Source of the DNA: Actinacidiphila yeochonensis CN732
GTDB lineage: Bacteria; Actinomycetota; Actinomycetes; Streptomycetales; Streptomycetaceae
Reading direction: 5' to 3'
Assembly: GCF_000745345.1 (NCBI RefSeq)
Contig: NZ_JQNR01000004.1
Location: forward strand, 434,001 to 498,000
DNA length: 64,000 nucleotides
The notes under the pieces are model-generated. The model searched no databases. It was not told the origin of the DNA and worked only from the letters and a program-made list of their open reading frames with translations. Position numbers and translations under genes: made by a program. Of the stretch, positions 17,520-24,433 are shown piece by piece (position 1 is the stretch's first letter; each line of letters starts with the position of its first letter).

Positions 17520-19489
17520 CCCCGACCGCCGCCCCCGCGCCGCCCCGGTCCGCCGGGTACGGCGCCATCGCCCCCGGCCTGGACGCCGCCGCCCGCGCCC
17601 TGGCCGACCGCCTCGCCGTCCGGGCCGCGGCGGCCGGCCGCCCCGCGCCGGCCGTGGCCGCCCTGGGCGCCCGCGACCTGCTCGGCCCGGACGCCGAACC
17701 CGAGGCGGCGGCCGCCCGCCGCGCGGCCGCCCGCGTCCACCTCGCCGCCGACGCCGTCCTCGTCGGCCCCTGGGGCGGGGACGGCGCCGCCTGCGGCTGC
17801 TGCCTGGCCGTGCGCTGGCAGCGGCTGCGCACGCGGACCGAACGTGAGGCACTGGAGACGGGCACCGACACCGTACCGGCGGGGAGCTGGCCGACCCCGG
17901 CCGACTGGACCGCCGACGCGGTGTGGGCACTGCTCGACTGGACCACCGGCGGCCCGCAGCCGCCCCGGCCCGACGGCGCCGCCCGTGTCACCCGGCTCGA
18001 CCTGGAGACGGGCCGCACCGCCACGGTGCCGCTGCTGCCCGAGCCGCTCTGCCCGCGCCACGAGCCACCACGCGTCGGAGCCGAACCGTACGACGCCTGC
18101 GCCGTGTTGGGCGCGGTGCCCCGGCCCACCCCGGCTCCCGGGCGGTACCGGCTGCGCGGCCCGGCCTCGTACCGGCTGCCGGCCGACGCGCTGGCCAACC
18201 CGGTGTGCGGGGTGCTGGGCGCCGGCACCTGGCTCGACGTGACGTCCCCGACCACCGCGCCGGTAGCCGGCAGCGTCTTCATGCGCGGCTACGCCGGCCT
18301 CACCGACGTCACCTGGAGCGGACAGGCCAACTCCTTCGCCGCCAGCCGCGACCTCGCGTTCCTCGAAGGGCTCGAACGGTACGCGGGCACCCACCGCCGC
18401 TCCCGTACCGGCCTGACGACCGCCTCGTACGAGGAGCTGGTCGCGCGCGGCGAACCCGCCCTGGACCCGCGTACGTGCGGCCTGTACGGCGAGCAGACCT
18501 ACCGCGAGGACCCGATGGTCTCGCCCTTCGACCCGGCCCGGCCGCTGCCCTGGGTGCGCGGTCACTCCCTGCGCGAGGGCCGGCCGGTGCTGGTCCCGGC
18601 CCGGCTCGTCCACTACGGCGCCGGCACCCCGGCCGACGACTTCGTCTTCGAGTGCTCCAACGGCTGCGCGATCGGCAGCTGCCCGGAGGAGGCGGTGCTC
18701 TTCGGGCTGCTGGAACTCGTCGAACGCGACGCCTTCCTGCTCGGCTGGTACGGCGACGCGCCGCTGCCCGCCATCGACCTCGCCTCCTGCGGCAGCCCGG
18801 AGCTGCGCGCGATGACCGACCGCGCCGCGCTGTGCGGGTACGACGTGCACGTCTTCGACAACCGCGTCGACCTGCCGGTCCCCGTGGCCACCGGCCTGGC
18901 GGTCCGCCGCGACGGCGGTCCGGGCACCTTCGCGTTCGCCGCCGGCGCCGCGCTGGACCCGATGGCGGCCGTGGAGTCCGCCGTCGCCGAGATCCTCACC
19001 TACCTGCCGCACCTGCCCCGCCAGGTCGCCGAACGACCAGAGGAACTCGAAGCCATGGCGGAGGACTTCAGTCTGGTACGCCGACTGCCGGACCACGCCG
19101 CCCTGTTCGGGCTGCCGCGGATGCGCGAGCACCTCGGCGGCTACCTGGCGCCCCCGGCGGTACGGACGTTCGCGGAGACCTACGCGGGCTGGGCGGACCG
19201 CCGCCCGCCCGGCACCGACCTGCGCGAGGCCCTGGCCTGGCTCACCGGTGAGCTGGCCGCCGCCGGGCACGACGTCATAGCGGTCGACCAGACCACCCCG
19301 GAGCAGCGGAGGCTGGGGCTGAGCACGGTGTGCACCATCGTGCCCGGCCTGCTGCCGATCGACTTCGGCTGGGCCCGGCAGCGCGCCCTGACCATGCCCC
19401 GGCTGCGCACGGCCCAGCGCCGCGCCGGGATGCGCCCCGACGACCTGCCCGACGCCGCCGTGCGCGCCGTCCCGCACCCCTTCCCGTGA
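17516..19489 (+). CDS. YcaO cyclodehydratase 2
   Basis: 657 residues, same order of domains as YcaO 1. The N-terminal domain keeps the first cysteine cluster (CGCC, about 93), but the second is CPRH (about 179) rather than CPVC, so the zinc site may be altered. The YcaO domain contains FLEGLERYAG, ECSNGCAIGSCPEEAV, LLELVERDAF (about 403) and the C-terminal PHPFP motif. Both paralogues keep the ATP-site glutamates, so both could be active, perhaps one for Cys and one for Ser/Thr or for different positions. It is the last gene of the operon; the precursor gene faces it across the terminator at 19539-19573. Confidence 0.92.
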   Translation: MTPTAAPAPPRSAGYGAIAPGLDAAARALADRLAVRAAAAGRPAPAVAALGARDLLGPDAEPEAAAARRAAARVHLAADAVLVGPWGGDGAACGCCLAVRWQRLRTRTEREALETGTDTVPAGSWPTPADWTADAVWALLDWTTGGPQPPRPDGAARVTRLDLETGRTATVPLLPEPLCPRHEPPRVGAEPYDACAVLGAVPRPTPAPGRYRLRGPASYRLPADALANPVCGVLGAGTWLDVTSPTTAPVAGSVFMRGYAGLTDVTWSGQANSFAASRDLAFLEGLERYAGTHRRSRTGLTTASYEELVARGEPALDPRTCGLYGEQTYREDPMVSPFDPARPLPWVRGHSLREGRPVLVPARLVHYGAGTPADDFVFECSNGCAIGSCPEEAVLFGLLELVERDAFLLGWYGDAPLPAIDLASCGSPELRAMTDRAALCGYDVHVFDNRVDLPVPVATGLAVRRDGGPGTFAFAAGAALDPMAAVESAVAEILTYLPHLPRQVAERPEELEAMAEDFSLVRRLPDHAALFGLPRMREHLGGYLAPPAVRTFAETYAGWADRRPPGTDLREALAWLTGELAAAGHDVIAVDQTTPEQRRLGLSTVCTIVPGLLPIDFGWARQRALTMPRLRTAQRRAGMRPDDLPDAAVRAVPHPFP

Positions 19490-19538
19490 GAGGCCGGTGC
19501 CCCGGCCCCCGGCGTGGCGGAGTCGTGGGTACGCGCGA

Positions 19539-19573
19539 GAGCCCGCGCCCGGGGGCCGCCCGGGCGCGGGCTC
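19539..19573. terminator. Bidirectional terminator hairpin between operon end and precursor gene
   Basis: A perfect 15-bp stem (GAGCCCGCGCCCGGG and its complement) with a 5-base loop lies 49 bases after the YcaO 2 stop and 14 bases after the precursor stop on the other strand. Being symmetric, it can end both convergent transcripts. Confidence 0.8.
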
Positions 19574-19587
19574 GGCGCCTGACCGGA

Positions 19588-19776
19588 TCAGGCGGTGCAG
19601 CTGGTGGTGCTCGTGGTACTGGAGCAGGTGCTGGTGCTGGAGCAGCTGGTGGACGAGCCCAGCATGACCTCGCTGGCGTCCGAGTAGTCGGTGATCTCGA
19701 AGGTCTCGGACTCCAGCTCCAGGATCTCCTGGGCGAGGGAGGCGAGCGGCGCGTCCAGCTTGGAGATGTCGGCCAT
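19588..19776 (-). CDS. RiPP precursor peptide (Ser/Thr/Cys-only core)
   Basis: 62 residues from the ATG at 19776, preceded by AAGGGGGTCGCCATC, so a G-rich ribosome site lies about 8 bases upstream. The leader (about 40 residues) is acidic and patterned, containing LAQEILELESETFEITDYSD then ASEVMLGS, which resembles leaders of thiazolyl-peptide precursors. The last 22 residues start SSTSC and are 10 Ser, 8 Thr and 3 Cys with a terminal Ala; the Cys are at core positions 5, 11 and 20. This is the expected substrate of the YcaO, SagB and LanB proteins encoded alongside: Cys to thiazole, some Ser/Thr to oxazole or dehydro residues. The exact cleavage site is not visible. An upstream in-frame ATG at 19806 lies in the leader hairpin region and is less likely. 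Confidence 0.9.
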   Translation of the reverse strand: MADISKLDAPLASLAQEILELESETFEITDYSDASEVMLGSSTSCSSTSTCSSTTSTTSCTA

Positions 19777-19800
19777 GATGGCGACCCCCTTCTCTTCGGT

Positions 19801-19827
19801 GGGCACGGCCGGTGGGAGGCCGTGCCC
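19801..19827 (-). promoter_or_regulatory. 5' leader hairpin of the precursor mRNA
   Basis: A perfect 10-bp inverted repeat, GGGCACGGCC and GGCCGTGCCC, with a 7-base loop. It falls between the predicted -10 box (19831-19836) and the precursor start, so it would form at or near the 5' end of the transcript. It could protect a small, abundant mRNA from decay or act as an operator at the start site. Confidence 0.55.
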
Positions 19828-19830
19828 ACC

Positions 19831-19907
19831 GTTCTACGCGCGTCCGCTGGCGAATCCGCTGTCGTCTCGCTGGCACCTCGCTGGCATGTCCCTGGCACCC
19901 CGCTGGC
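19831..19907 (-). promoter_or_regulatory. SARP-type promoter of the precursor: six direct repeats at 11-bp steps plus -10 box
   Basis: On the plus strand GCTGGC or a one-base variant occurs at 19846, 19858 (GCTGTC), 19869, 19880, 19891 (CCTGGC) and 19902; steps are 12, 11, 11, 11 and 11 bases. Read on the minus strand the unit is TGCCAGC. Nine bases after the last unit comes TAGAAC (19836 down to 19831), a plausible -10 box. Known SARP targets are heptamer direct repeats at 11-bp steps with the last repeat about 8 bp from the -10 box. The start would be near 19824 with a leader of about 48 bases. The array is also upstream of the divergent M20 gene. Confidence 0.82.
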
Positions 19908-20041
19908 GCGGCCCGACCGCCGTCCCGACGGGCCCGGCCCGACAGGCCCGTGCCGCACCGCCCGAGCATCCCACCCCGGCGCCCCGGCCGCGCCCGCCCC
20001 ACCTCGTCGGCGCCCCGCGCCGGGGAAGGACCAGGCACCCG

Positions 20042-21361
20042 ATGAGTGACGCCGATGCCCCCGCACGGTCCGGGCCCGGGAACCGTGCCGCGGAAGCGGG
20101 GACCGCCGACGCCGTCCAGGGCGTGCTGCCCGACGTCGCGGCCCTCTACGCGGACCTGCACCGCCACCCCGAACTCTCCGGTGCCGAGGAGCGCACCGCC
20201 GGACGGTTCGCCGACTGGCTGGAGCGCGACGGCTACGAGGTGACGCGGCGGGTCGGCGGCCACGGCGTGGTCGGCGTGCTGCGCAACGGCCCCGGACCGG
20301 TGGTGCTGGCGCGGGCCGAACTCGACGCGCTGCCGCTGGCCGAGGAGACGGGCCTGCCGTACACCAGCACCGTCACCGGCCCGCGCCCCGCCGCCCACGC
20401 CTGCGGCCACGACGCGCACCTCGCCTGCGCGGCCGGCGCGGCCCGGCTGCTGGCGCGGGCCGCGGGCCGCTGGCGCGGCACTCTGGTGGTGGTCGGCCAG
20501 CCGGCGGAGGAGACCCTCAGCGGCGCCGCCGCGATGCTCGCCGACGGGCTCTACGAGCGCTTCCCCGCGCCGTCCGTGGTGCTCGCCCAGCACACCGCGC
20601 CGCTGCCCGCGGGCATGGTCGCCCACGCCGACGGCCCGGCACTGGCGGCCGGCGCCACCCTGGAGGTCGTGCTGCACGGGCGCGGCGGCCACGCCTCCGC
20701 CCCGCAGTTCGCCGTGGACCCGGTGGTGGCCGCCGCGGCGCTGGTACTGCGGCTCCAGACGGTGGTCTCCCGCGAGGCGGCCCCGGGCGAGCCGCTGGTG
20801 CTCACCGTCGGCTCACTGCACGCCGGGGGCGGCGCCGCCAACGTCATCCCGGACCAGGCGGTCCTGGAGGTCACCGCGCGCGCCCTGTCCCCGGGGGCGC
20901 TCGACCGGGCGCTGACCGCCGTGCGGCGGATCGCCCGCGCCGAGGCCGACGCGGCGGGCGCGCCCCGCCCGCCCGAGGTCCGCGAGCTGGCCCGCTCCGG
21001 GGTGACGGTGAGCGACCCGACCGCGGCCGGCCCGGTGCGCCGCGCCCACGTGGCGGCCTTCGGCGCCGCCCGGGTGGCCCCCTGGCAGGCGTCGATGTCC
21101 ACCGAGGACTTCCCGCTGCTCGGGCCGGCCGGGCACCGGCTGCACGGCGTGGCCGGTATCCGGCCCGTCCACTGGATGCTCGGCTGCGTGGGCCCGCGCG
21201 ACTGGGCGGCGGCCGGGAGCACCGCGGCCGAACGGATGGCCGCCGTGCCCGGCAACCACTCCCCGCGGTTCCGGCCGCACGCGCGGCTGACCCTCACCAC
21301 GGGCGTACGGGCGCTCTCCGTCGCGGTGTCGGCGCATCTCCACCGCGTGGAAGGGCGTTGA
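20042..21361 (+). CDS. M20-family amidohydrolase / peptidase
   Basis: 439 residues. Metal-site sequences of the M20D group are present: LHRHPELSGAEE (about 38-49), ARAELDALP, ACGHDAHLA (about 119-127), PAEETLSGAAAML and, near the C-terminus, STEDFPLLG. The dimerisation domain (RGGHASAPQFAVDPV) is complete. Relatives hydrolyse N-acyl amino acids, amino-acid conjugates or small peptides using two metal ions, in the cytoplasm. ATG 20042 has GGAAGGA about 11 bases upstream. It is divergent from the RiPP precursor and shares its regulatory region, so it may serve the pathway, for instance in trimming, but it could equally be the first gene outside the cluster. Confidence 0.88.
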   Translation: MSDADAPARSGPGNRAAEAGTADAVQGVLPDVAALYADLHRHPELSGAEERTAGRFADWLERDGYEVTRRVGGHGVVGVLRNGPGPVVLARAELDALPLAEETGLPYTSTVTGPRPAAHACGHDAHLACAAGAARLLARAAGRWRGTLVVVGQPAEETLSGAAAMLADGLYERFPAPSVVLAQHTAPLPAGMVAHADGPALAAGATLEVVLHGRGGHASAPQFAVDPVVAAAALVLRLQTVVSREAAPGEPLVLTVGSLHAGGGAANVIPDQAVLEVTARALSPGALDRALTAVRRIARAEADAAGAPRPPEVRELARSGVTVSDPTAAGPVRRAHVAAFGAARVAPWQASMSTEDFPLLGPAGHRLHGVAGIRPVHWMLGCVGPRDWAAAGSTAAERMAAVPGNHSPRFRPHARLTLTTGVRALSVAVSAHLHRVEGR

Positions 21362-21491
21362 CGACGGCAGCGGGGGCTTCGAGGCCGGCCCGCGCGGACC
21401 GACGAGGAGAAAGTCGGTGGCCTGCGGTGACCCGGCCGGGGCACGATGCCCGGACCGCTTCCGCAACCGCGCCTCGGGGAGGACGTCCCGC

Positions 21492-22184
21492 ATGGGCACC
21501 CCGCACACCCTGCTGTCCGGCATCGTCGGCTCGACCGCCTACGGCCTCGCCCGCGAGGGCTCCGACATCGACCGGCTCGGCGTGTTCGCCGTCCCCACGG
21601 AGGAACTGCACGGCCTGCGCCGCCCGGCCGAGACCCACGTCACCCGTGCTCCGGACAGCACCTTGCACGAGGCGGCCAAGTGGTGCCGGCTCGCCCTCGC
21701 CGGCAACCCGACCGTCCTCGAACTCGTGTGGCTGCCGGACCGCCTGTACGAGACACGCACCCCGCTGGGCGACGAACTGATCGGCATCCGGACCGCGTTC
21801 GTGAGCGGCGAGCGGGTCCGCAGGGCGTATCTCGGCTATGCCACCCAGCAGTTCAAGCGGCTGTACGACCGGGGCGACGGGACGTTCTCGGTGGACGCCC
21901 GCCACCGCACCGCGAAGCACGCCCGGCACCTGCGCCGGCTGTGCCACCAGGGCTACACGCTCTACACCACGGGCCGGCTGGAGATCGAGGTCGACGACCC
22001 GCAGGCGTACTTCGACTTCGGCGAGCGGGTCGCCCGGGACGCCATGGCGGCGCTGCCGATGCTCGACGACTACCAGGACCGCTTCGACCGCACCGCGAGC
22101 GCGCTCCCGGACGAGCCCGACGAGGCGCCCGTCGAGGCGTGGCTGCGCCGGGTCCGGAGGCACTTCTACGGCGCGGGGGCGTGA
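21492..22184 (+). CDS. Nucleotidyltransferase of the RlaP / DNA polymerase beta superfamily
   Basis: 230 residues. It opens with GTPHTLLSGIVGSTAYGLAREGSDIDRLGVF: the G-S-x-A-(Y)-G and D-x-D pattern is the nucleotidyl-transfer site of the polymerase beta fold. EAAKWCRLALAGNPTVLELVWLP and the later all-helical part match the RlaP-like family linked to RNA repair or nucleotide transfer. ATG 21492 is chosen because GGGGAGG lies 9 bases upstream; a GTG at 21417 is possible but would add an atypical Arg-rich start. It sits alone after the M20 gene. Its substrate is unknown. Confidence 0.78.
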   Translation: MGTPHTLLSGIVGSTAYGLAREGSDIDRLGVFAVPTEELHGLRRPAETHVTRAPDSTLHEAAKWCRLALAGNPTVLELVWLPDRLYETRTPLGDELIGIRTAFVSGERVRRAYLGYATQQFKRLYDRGDGTFSVDARHRTAKHARHLRRLCHQGYTLYTTGRLEIEVDDPQAYFDFGERVARDAMAALPMLDDYQDRFDRTASALPDEPDEAPVEAWLRRVRRHFYGAGA

Positions 22185-22232
22185 GGGGCGGAGCCGCGGG
22201 GCCGGGTCGGCCGGGCGATCGGTCAGGTTCGC

Positions 22233-22454
22233 GTGTCGGCGCGGCCGGAGGGCGCGGCATGGCGCGGCAGGGCCGGGGCCGGGCGCGCGCGGGGGACCCC
22301 GTCCGCGGTGCGGGGCGTGGTGCGGCTGCTGGAGGAGCGCGGGGCGTCCGCGACGCGGCACGGCGTGGAGACCGTCGCGTCCGCGCTCGGCGTGAGCCGC
22401 TTCACCGTCCACACCTGCCTCAACAGGGGAGAACGCCGTCCGCGACGGCGGTGA
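22233..22454 (+). CDS. Small helix-turn-helix protein
   Basis: Up to 73 residues. The second half, RGVVRLLEERGASATRHGVE followed by TVASALGVSRFTVHTCLNRG, is a clear DNA-binding helix-turn-helix with a basic tail. The first 25 residues are low complexity, so the true start may be the in-frame GTG at 22308. It lies just upstream of the urate-degradation genes in the same direction and may be their regulator. That link is positional only. Confidence 0.55.
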   Translation: MSARPEGAAWRGRAGAGRARGTPSAVRGVVRLLEERGASATRHGVETVASALGVSRFTVHTCLNRGERRPRRR

Positions 22455-22539
22455 GCGCCTGGGTACGCCCGGGACAGCCCCGCGCCGTTCCGGCCGGCGC
22501 CGCCACGGGTGACACCCCGCCGGTTTCCCCAACGAACTG

Positions 22540-22569
22540 TTGACGCCCGCTCCGCGCGGATCGTAGCGT
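22540..22569 (+). promoter_or_regulatory. Promoter of the urate-degradation genes
   Basis: TTGACG (22540-22545) and TAGCGT (22564-22569) are separated by 18 bases, a good match to the vegetative Streptomyces promoter. The predicted start falls at about 22576, next to the in-frame GTG at 22577, so the transcript may be leaderless. Confidence 0.6.
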
Positions 22570-23080
22570 GCGGGAGGTGACGTCCAGCACTCCGCCGGGC
22601 CTGCTCCGGCTCAACGCCGCCGTACGGCCGGAGGCCGAACGTCTGCTGCGCGAGGTCTGCGGCAGCGGCTCCTGGACCGCGGCCGTCGGCGGCGGGCGCC
22701 CCTACGCCGGCCTCGACGACCTCCTCGCCGCCAGTGACGCCGCGACGGCCGCGCTGACCCCGGCCGAACTGGACGAGGCGATGGGCGCCCACCCGCCGAT
22801 CGGCCGCCCCGCGCCGGGCGACCCGGTGTCGGCCCGCGAGCAGGGCGGTGTCCGCGACGCGGAACGGGCGGAGCTGCTGCGGCTGAACCTCGCCTACCAG
22901 GAGGCCCACGGCCACACCTTCCTGATCTGCGCCACCGGCCGGACCGGCGCCGAGATACTGGCCGCGCTCCGCGAGCGGCTCGGCGCCGACCCGGCGGCCG
23001 AACGGGGGACGGTCCGCCGCGAACTGGGGATGATCAACCGCGTCCGGCTCACCCGGCTCGCCCAGGAGGACCCCGCATGA
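22568..23080 (+). CDS. uraD: 2-oxo-4-hydroxy-4-carboxy-5-ureidoimidazoline (OHCU) decarboxylase
   Basis: About 170 residues. Family sequences are visible: the active-site HP in MGAHPPIG, the SAREQGG segment and FLICATGRTGAEILAALRER. The enzyme decarboxylates OHCU to (S)-allantoin, the last step of the urate-to-allantoin route. The GTG at 22568 overlaps a likely -10 box; GTG 22577, three codons later, would suit a leaderless message. Its stop overlaps the ATG of the HIU hydrolase gene, and urate oxidase follows, so the three consecutive steps of the pathway are translated from one mRNA, in reverse biochemical order. Confidence 0.93.
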   Translation: MREVTSSTPPGLLRLNAAVRPEAERLLREVCGSGSWTAAVGGGRPYAGLDDLLAASDAATAALTPAELDEAMGAHPPIGRPAPGDPVSAREQGGVRDAERAELLRLNLAYQEAHGHTFLICATGRTGAEILAALRERLGADPAAERGTVRRELGMINRVRLTRLAQEDPA

Positions 23081-23460
23081 GCCCCGCCCGCCCCGCCGCC
23101 ACGGTGTCCACGCACGTGCTGGACACCAGCGCCGGCCGCCCCGCCGCCGGCATCGCCGTCGAGGTGTCCGTACGGCCCGGCGCGGACGCGCCGTGGACCG
23201 CGCACGCCGCCTCCGCCACCGACGCCGACGGCCGCTGCCGGGACCTGCCCGCGCTGCCCGAGGACACCGCCCACGTCCGACTGCGGTTCGGCGTCGAGCC
23301 GTACCTCGTCCGGACCCGCCGCACCGACCCGGCGGACGGCGGCGGCGCGGCCGCGTTCTTCCCCGAGGTGGCCGTCGTCGCGGCCGTCACCACCGGTGAG
23401 CACCACCATCTGCCGCTGCTGCTCAGCCCGTTCGGCTACTCCGTCTACCGAGGGAGCTGA
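23077..23460 (+). CDS. uraH: 5-hydroxyisourate hydrolase
   Basis: 127 residues, transthyretin-like fold. The N-terminal STHVLDTSAGRPAAG and the C-terminal YSVYRGS signature (family YRGS) are both present, with the active-site His in the first and Arg/His residues in between. It hydrolyses 5-hydroxyisourate to OHCU. ATG overlaps the preceding stop (ATGA); the urate oxidase gene begins three bases after the stop. Confidence 0.95.
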   Translation: MSPARPAATVSTHVLDTSAGRPAAGIAVEVSVRPGADAPWTAHAASATDADGRCRDLPALPEDTAHVRLRFGVEPYLVRTRRTDPADGGGAAAFFPEVAVVAAVTTGEHHHLPLLLSPFGYSVYRGS

Positions 23461-23463
23461 CCC

Positions 23464-24362
23464 ATGACCGCGACTCCGCCGGTGTCCAGCGCACGGCTCG
23501 GCCAGAACCAGTACGGCAAGGCGGAGACCCGGGTGGTCCGGGTGGTCCGCGAGGGCGCCGTGCACCACCTCACCGACCTCAACGTGTCCGTGGCGCTGTC
23601 GGGCGCCATGGACGAGGCGCACCTGTCCGGCTCCAACGCCGGCCTGCTCACCACCGACGCCGTCAAGAACACCGTCTACGCCTTCGCGCGCAGCCACGGC
23701 GTGGCCTCCCCGGAGGCGTTCGGCATCCACCTGGCCCGGCACTTCACCACCGGCCGGCCGTCGATCCACCGGGCCCGCGTCCGGATCGAGAGCTACGGCT
23801 GGCGGCGGATCACCGAACCCGCCACCGGCCACTCCTTCGTCCGCGACGGGCAGGAGGTCCGTACCGCCGAGGTCGGGTACGACGGCGCCGCGTGGCAGGT
23901 GCTGGGCGGGCTGACCGGGCTGACCGTGCTCAACTCGACGGACTCCGAGTTCCGGGGCTTCGCCAAGGACGAGTACACCACCCTCGCCGAGACCGCCGAC
24001 CGCGTGCTGGCCACCGACGTCAACGCCCGCTGGCGGTACGGCTGGAACGGCTCCGGCGACGCCCCGACTGGCAGGCCCTCTACCCGGCGGTGCGCTCCCG
24101 GCTGCTCGCCGCGTTCGCCGGCACCTACTCGTACAGCCTCCAGCAGACCCTGTACGCGATGGGGTCGCGGGTGGTGGACGAGGTCCCGGAGGTGGCGGAG
24201 GTGCGGCTGTCGCTGCCGAACAAGCACCACTTCCTGGTGGACCTCGCACCCTTCGGCCTGGAGAACGACAACGAGGTCTACTTCGCCGCCGACCGCCCCT
24301 ACGGCCTGATCGAGGGCACGGTGCTGCGCGAGGGCGCCACCGCCGCGATACCCGCGGACTGA
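23464..24362 (+). pseudogene. Urate oxidase, one-base frame shift
   Basis: The first 200 residues (LGQNQYGKAETRVVRV, LLTTDAVKNTVYAFA, FAKDEYTTLAETADRVLATD) are a normal uricase. At the C run 24062-24065 the family sequence GDAPDWQALYP continues only in the -1 frame, where SRVVDEVPEVAEVRLSLPNK, FGLENDNEVYFAADRPYG and the natural stop at 24360-24362 are found. One missing C explains it. Without the shift the frame yields Arg/Thr/Trp-rich nonsense. Function would be oxidation of urate to 5-hydroxyisourate. Whether the gene is really broken or this is a base-call error in a C run cannot be settled here; the intact neighbours of the same pathway favour an error. Confidence 0.9.
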
Positions 24363-24433
24363 ACCCGCGGAACCGGCCCGCCGAGCGGACCGAAGCCATG
24401 GACCGACCCCACGGACCGAAGGAGCCGCGCCCG

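Noticed and set aside
3658..19776. Calling the cluster a thiopeptide outright
   Set aside because: The leader and enzymes resemble thiopeptide systems, but only one SpaB_C protein is present and no pyridine synthase can be pointed to.
14038..20692. Long minus-strand frames opposite the transporter, YcaO 2 and M20 genes
   Set aside because: Same shadow effect; they also run through the precursor gene in a wrong frame and contain no recognisable family.
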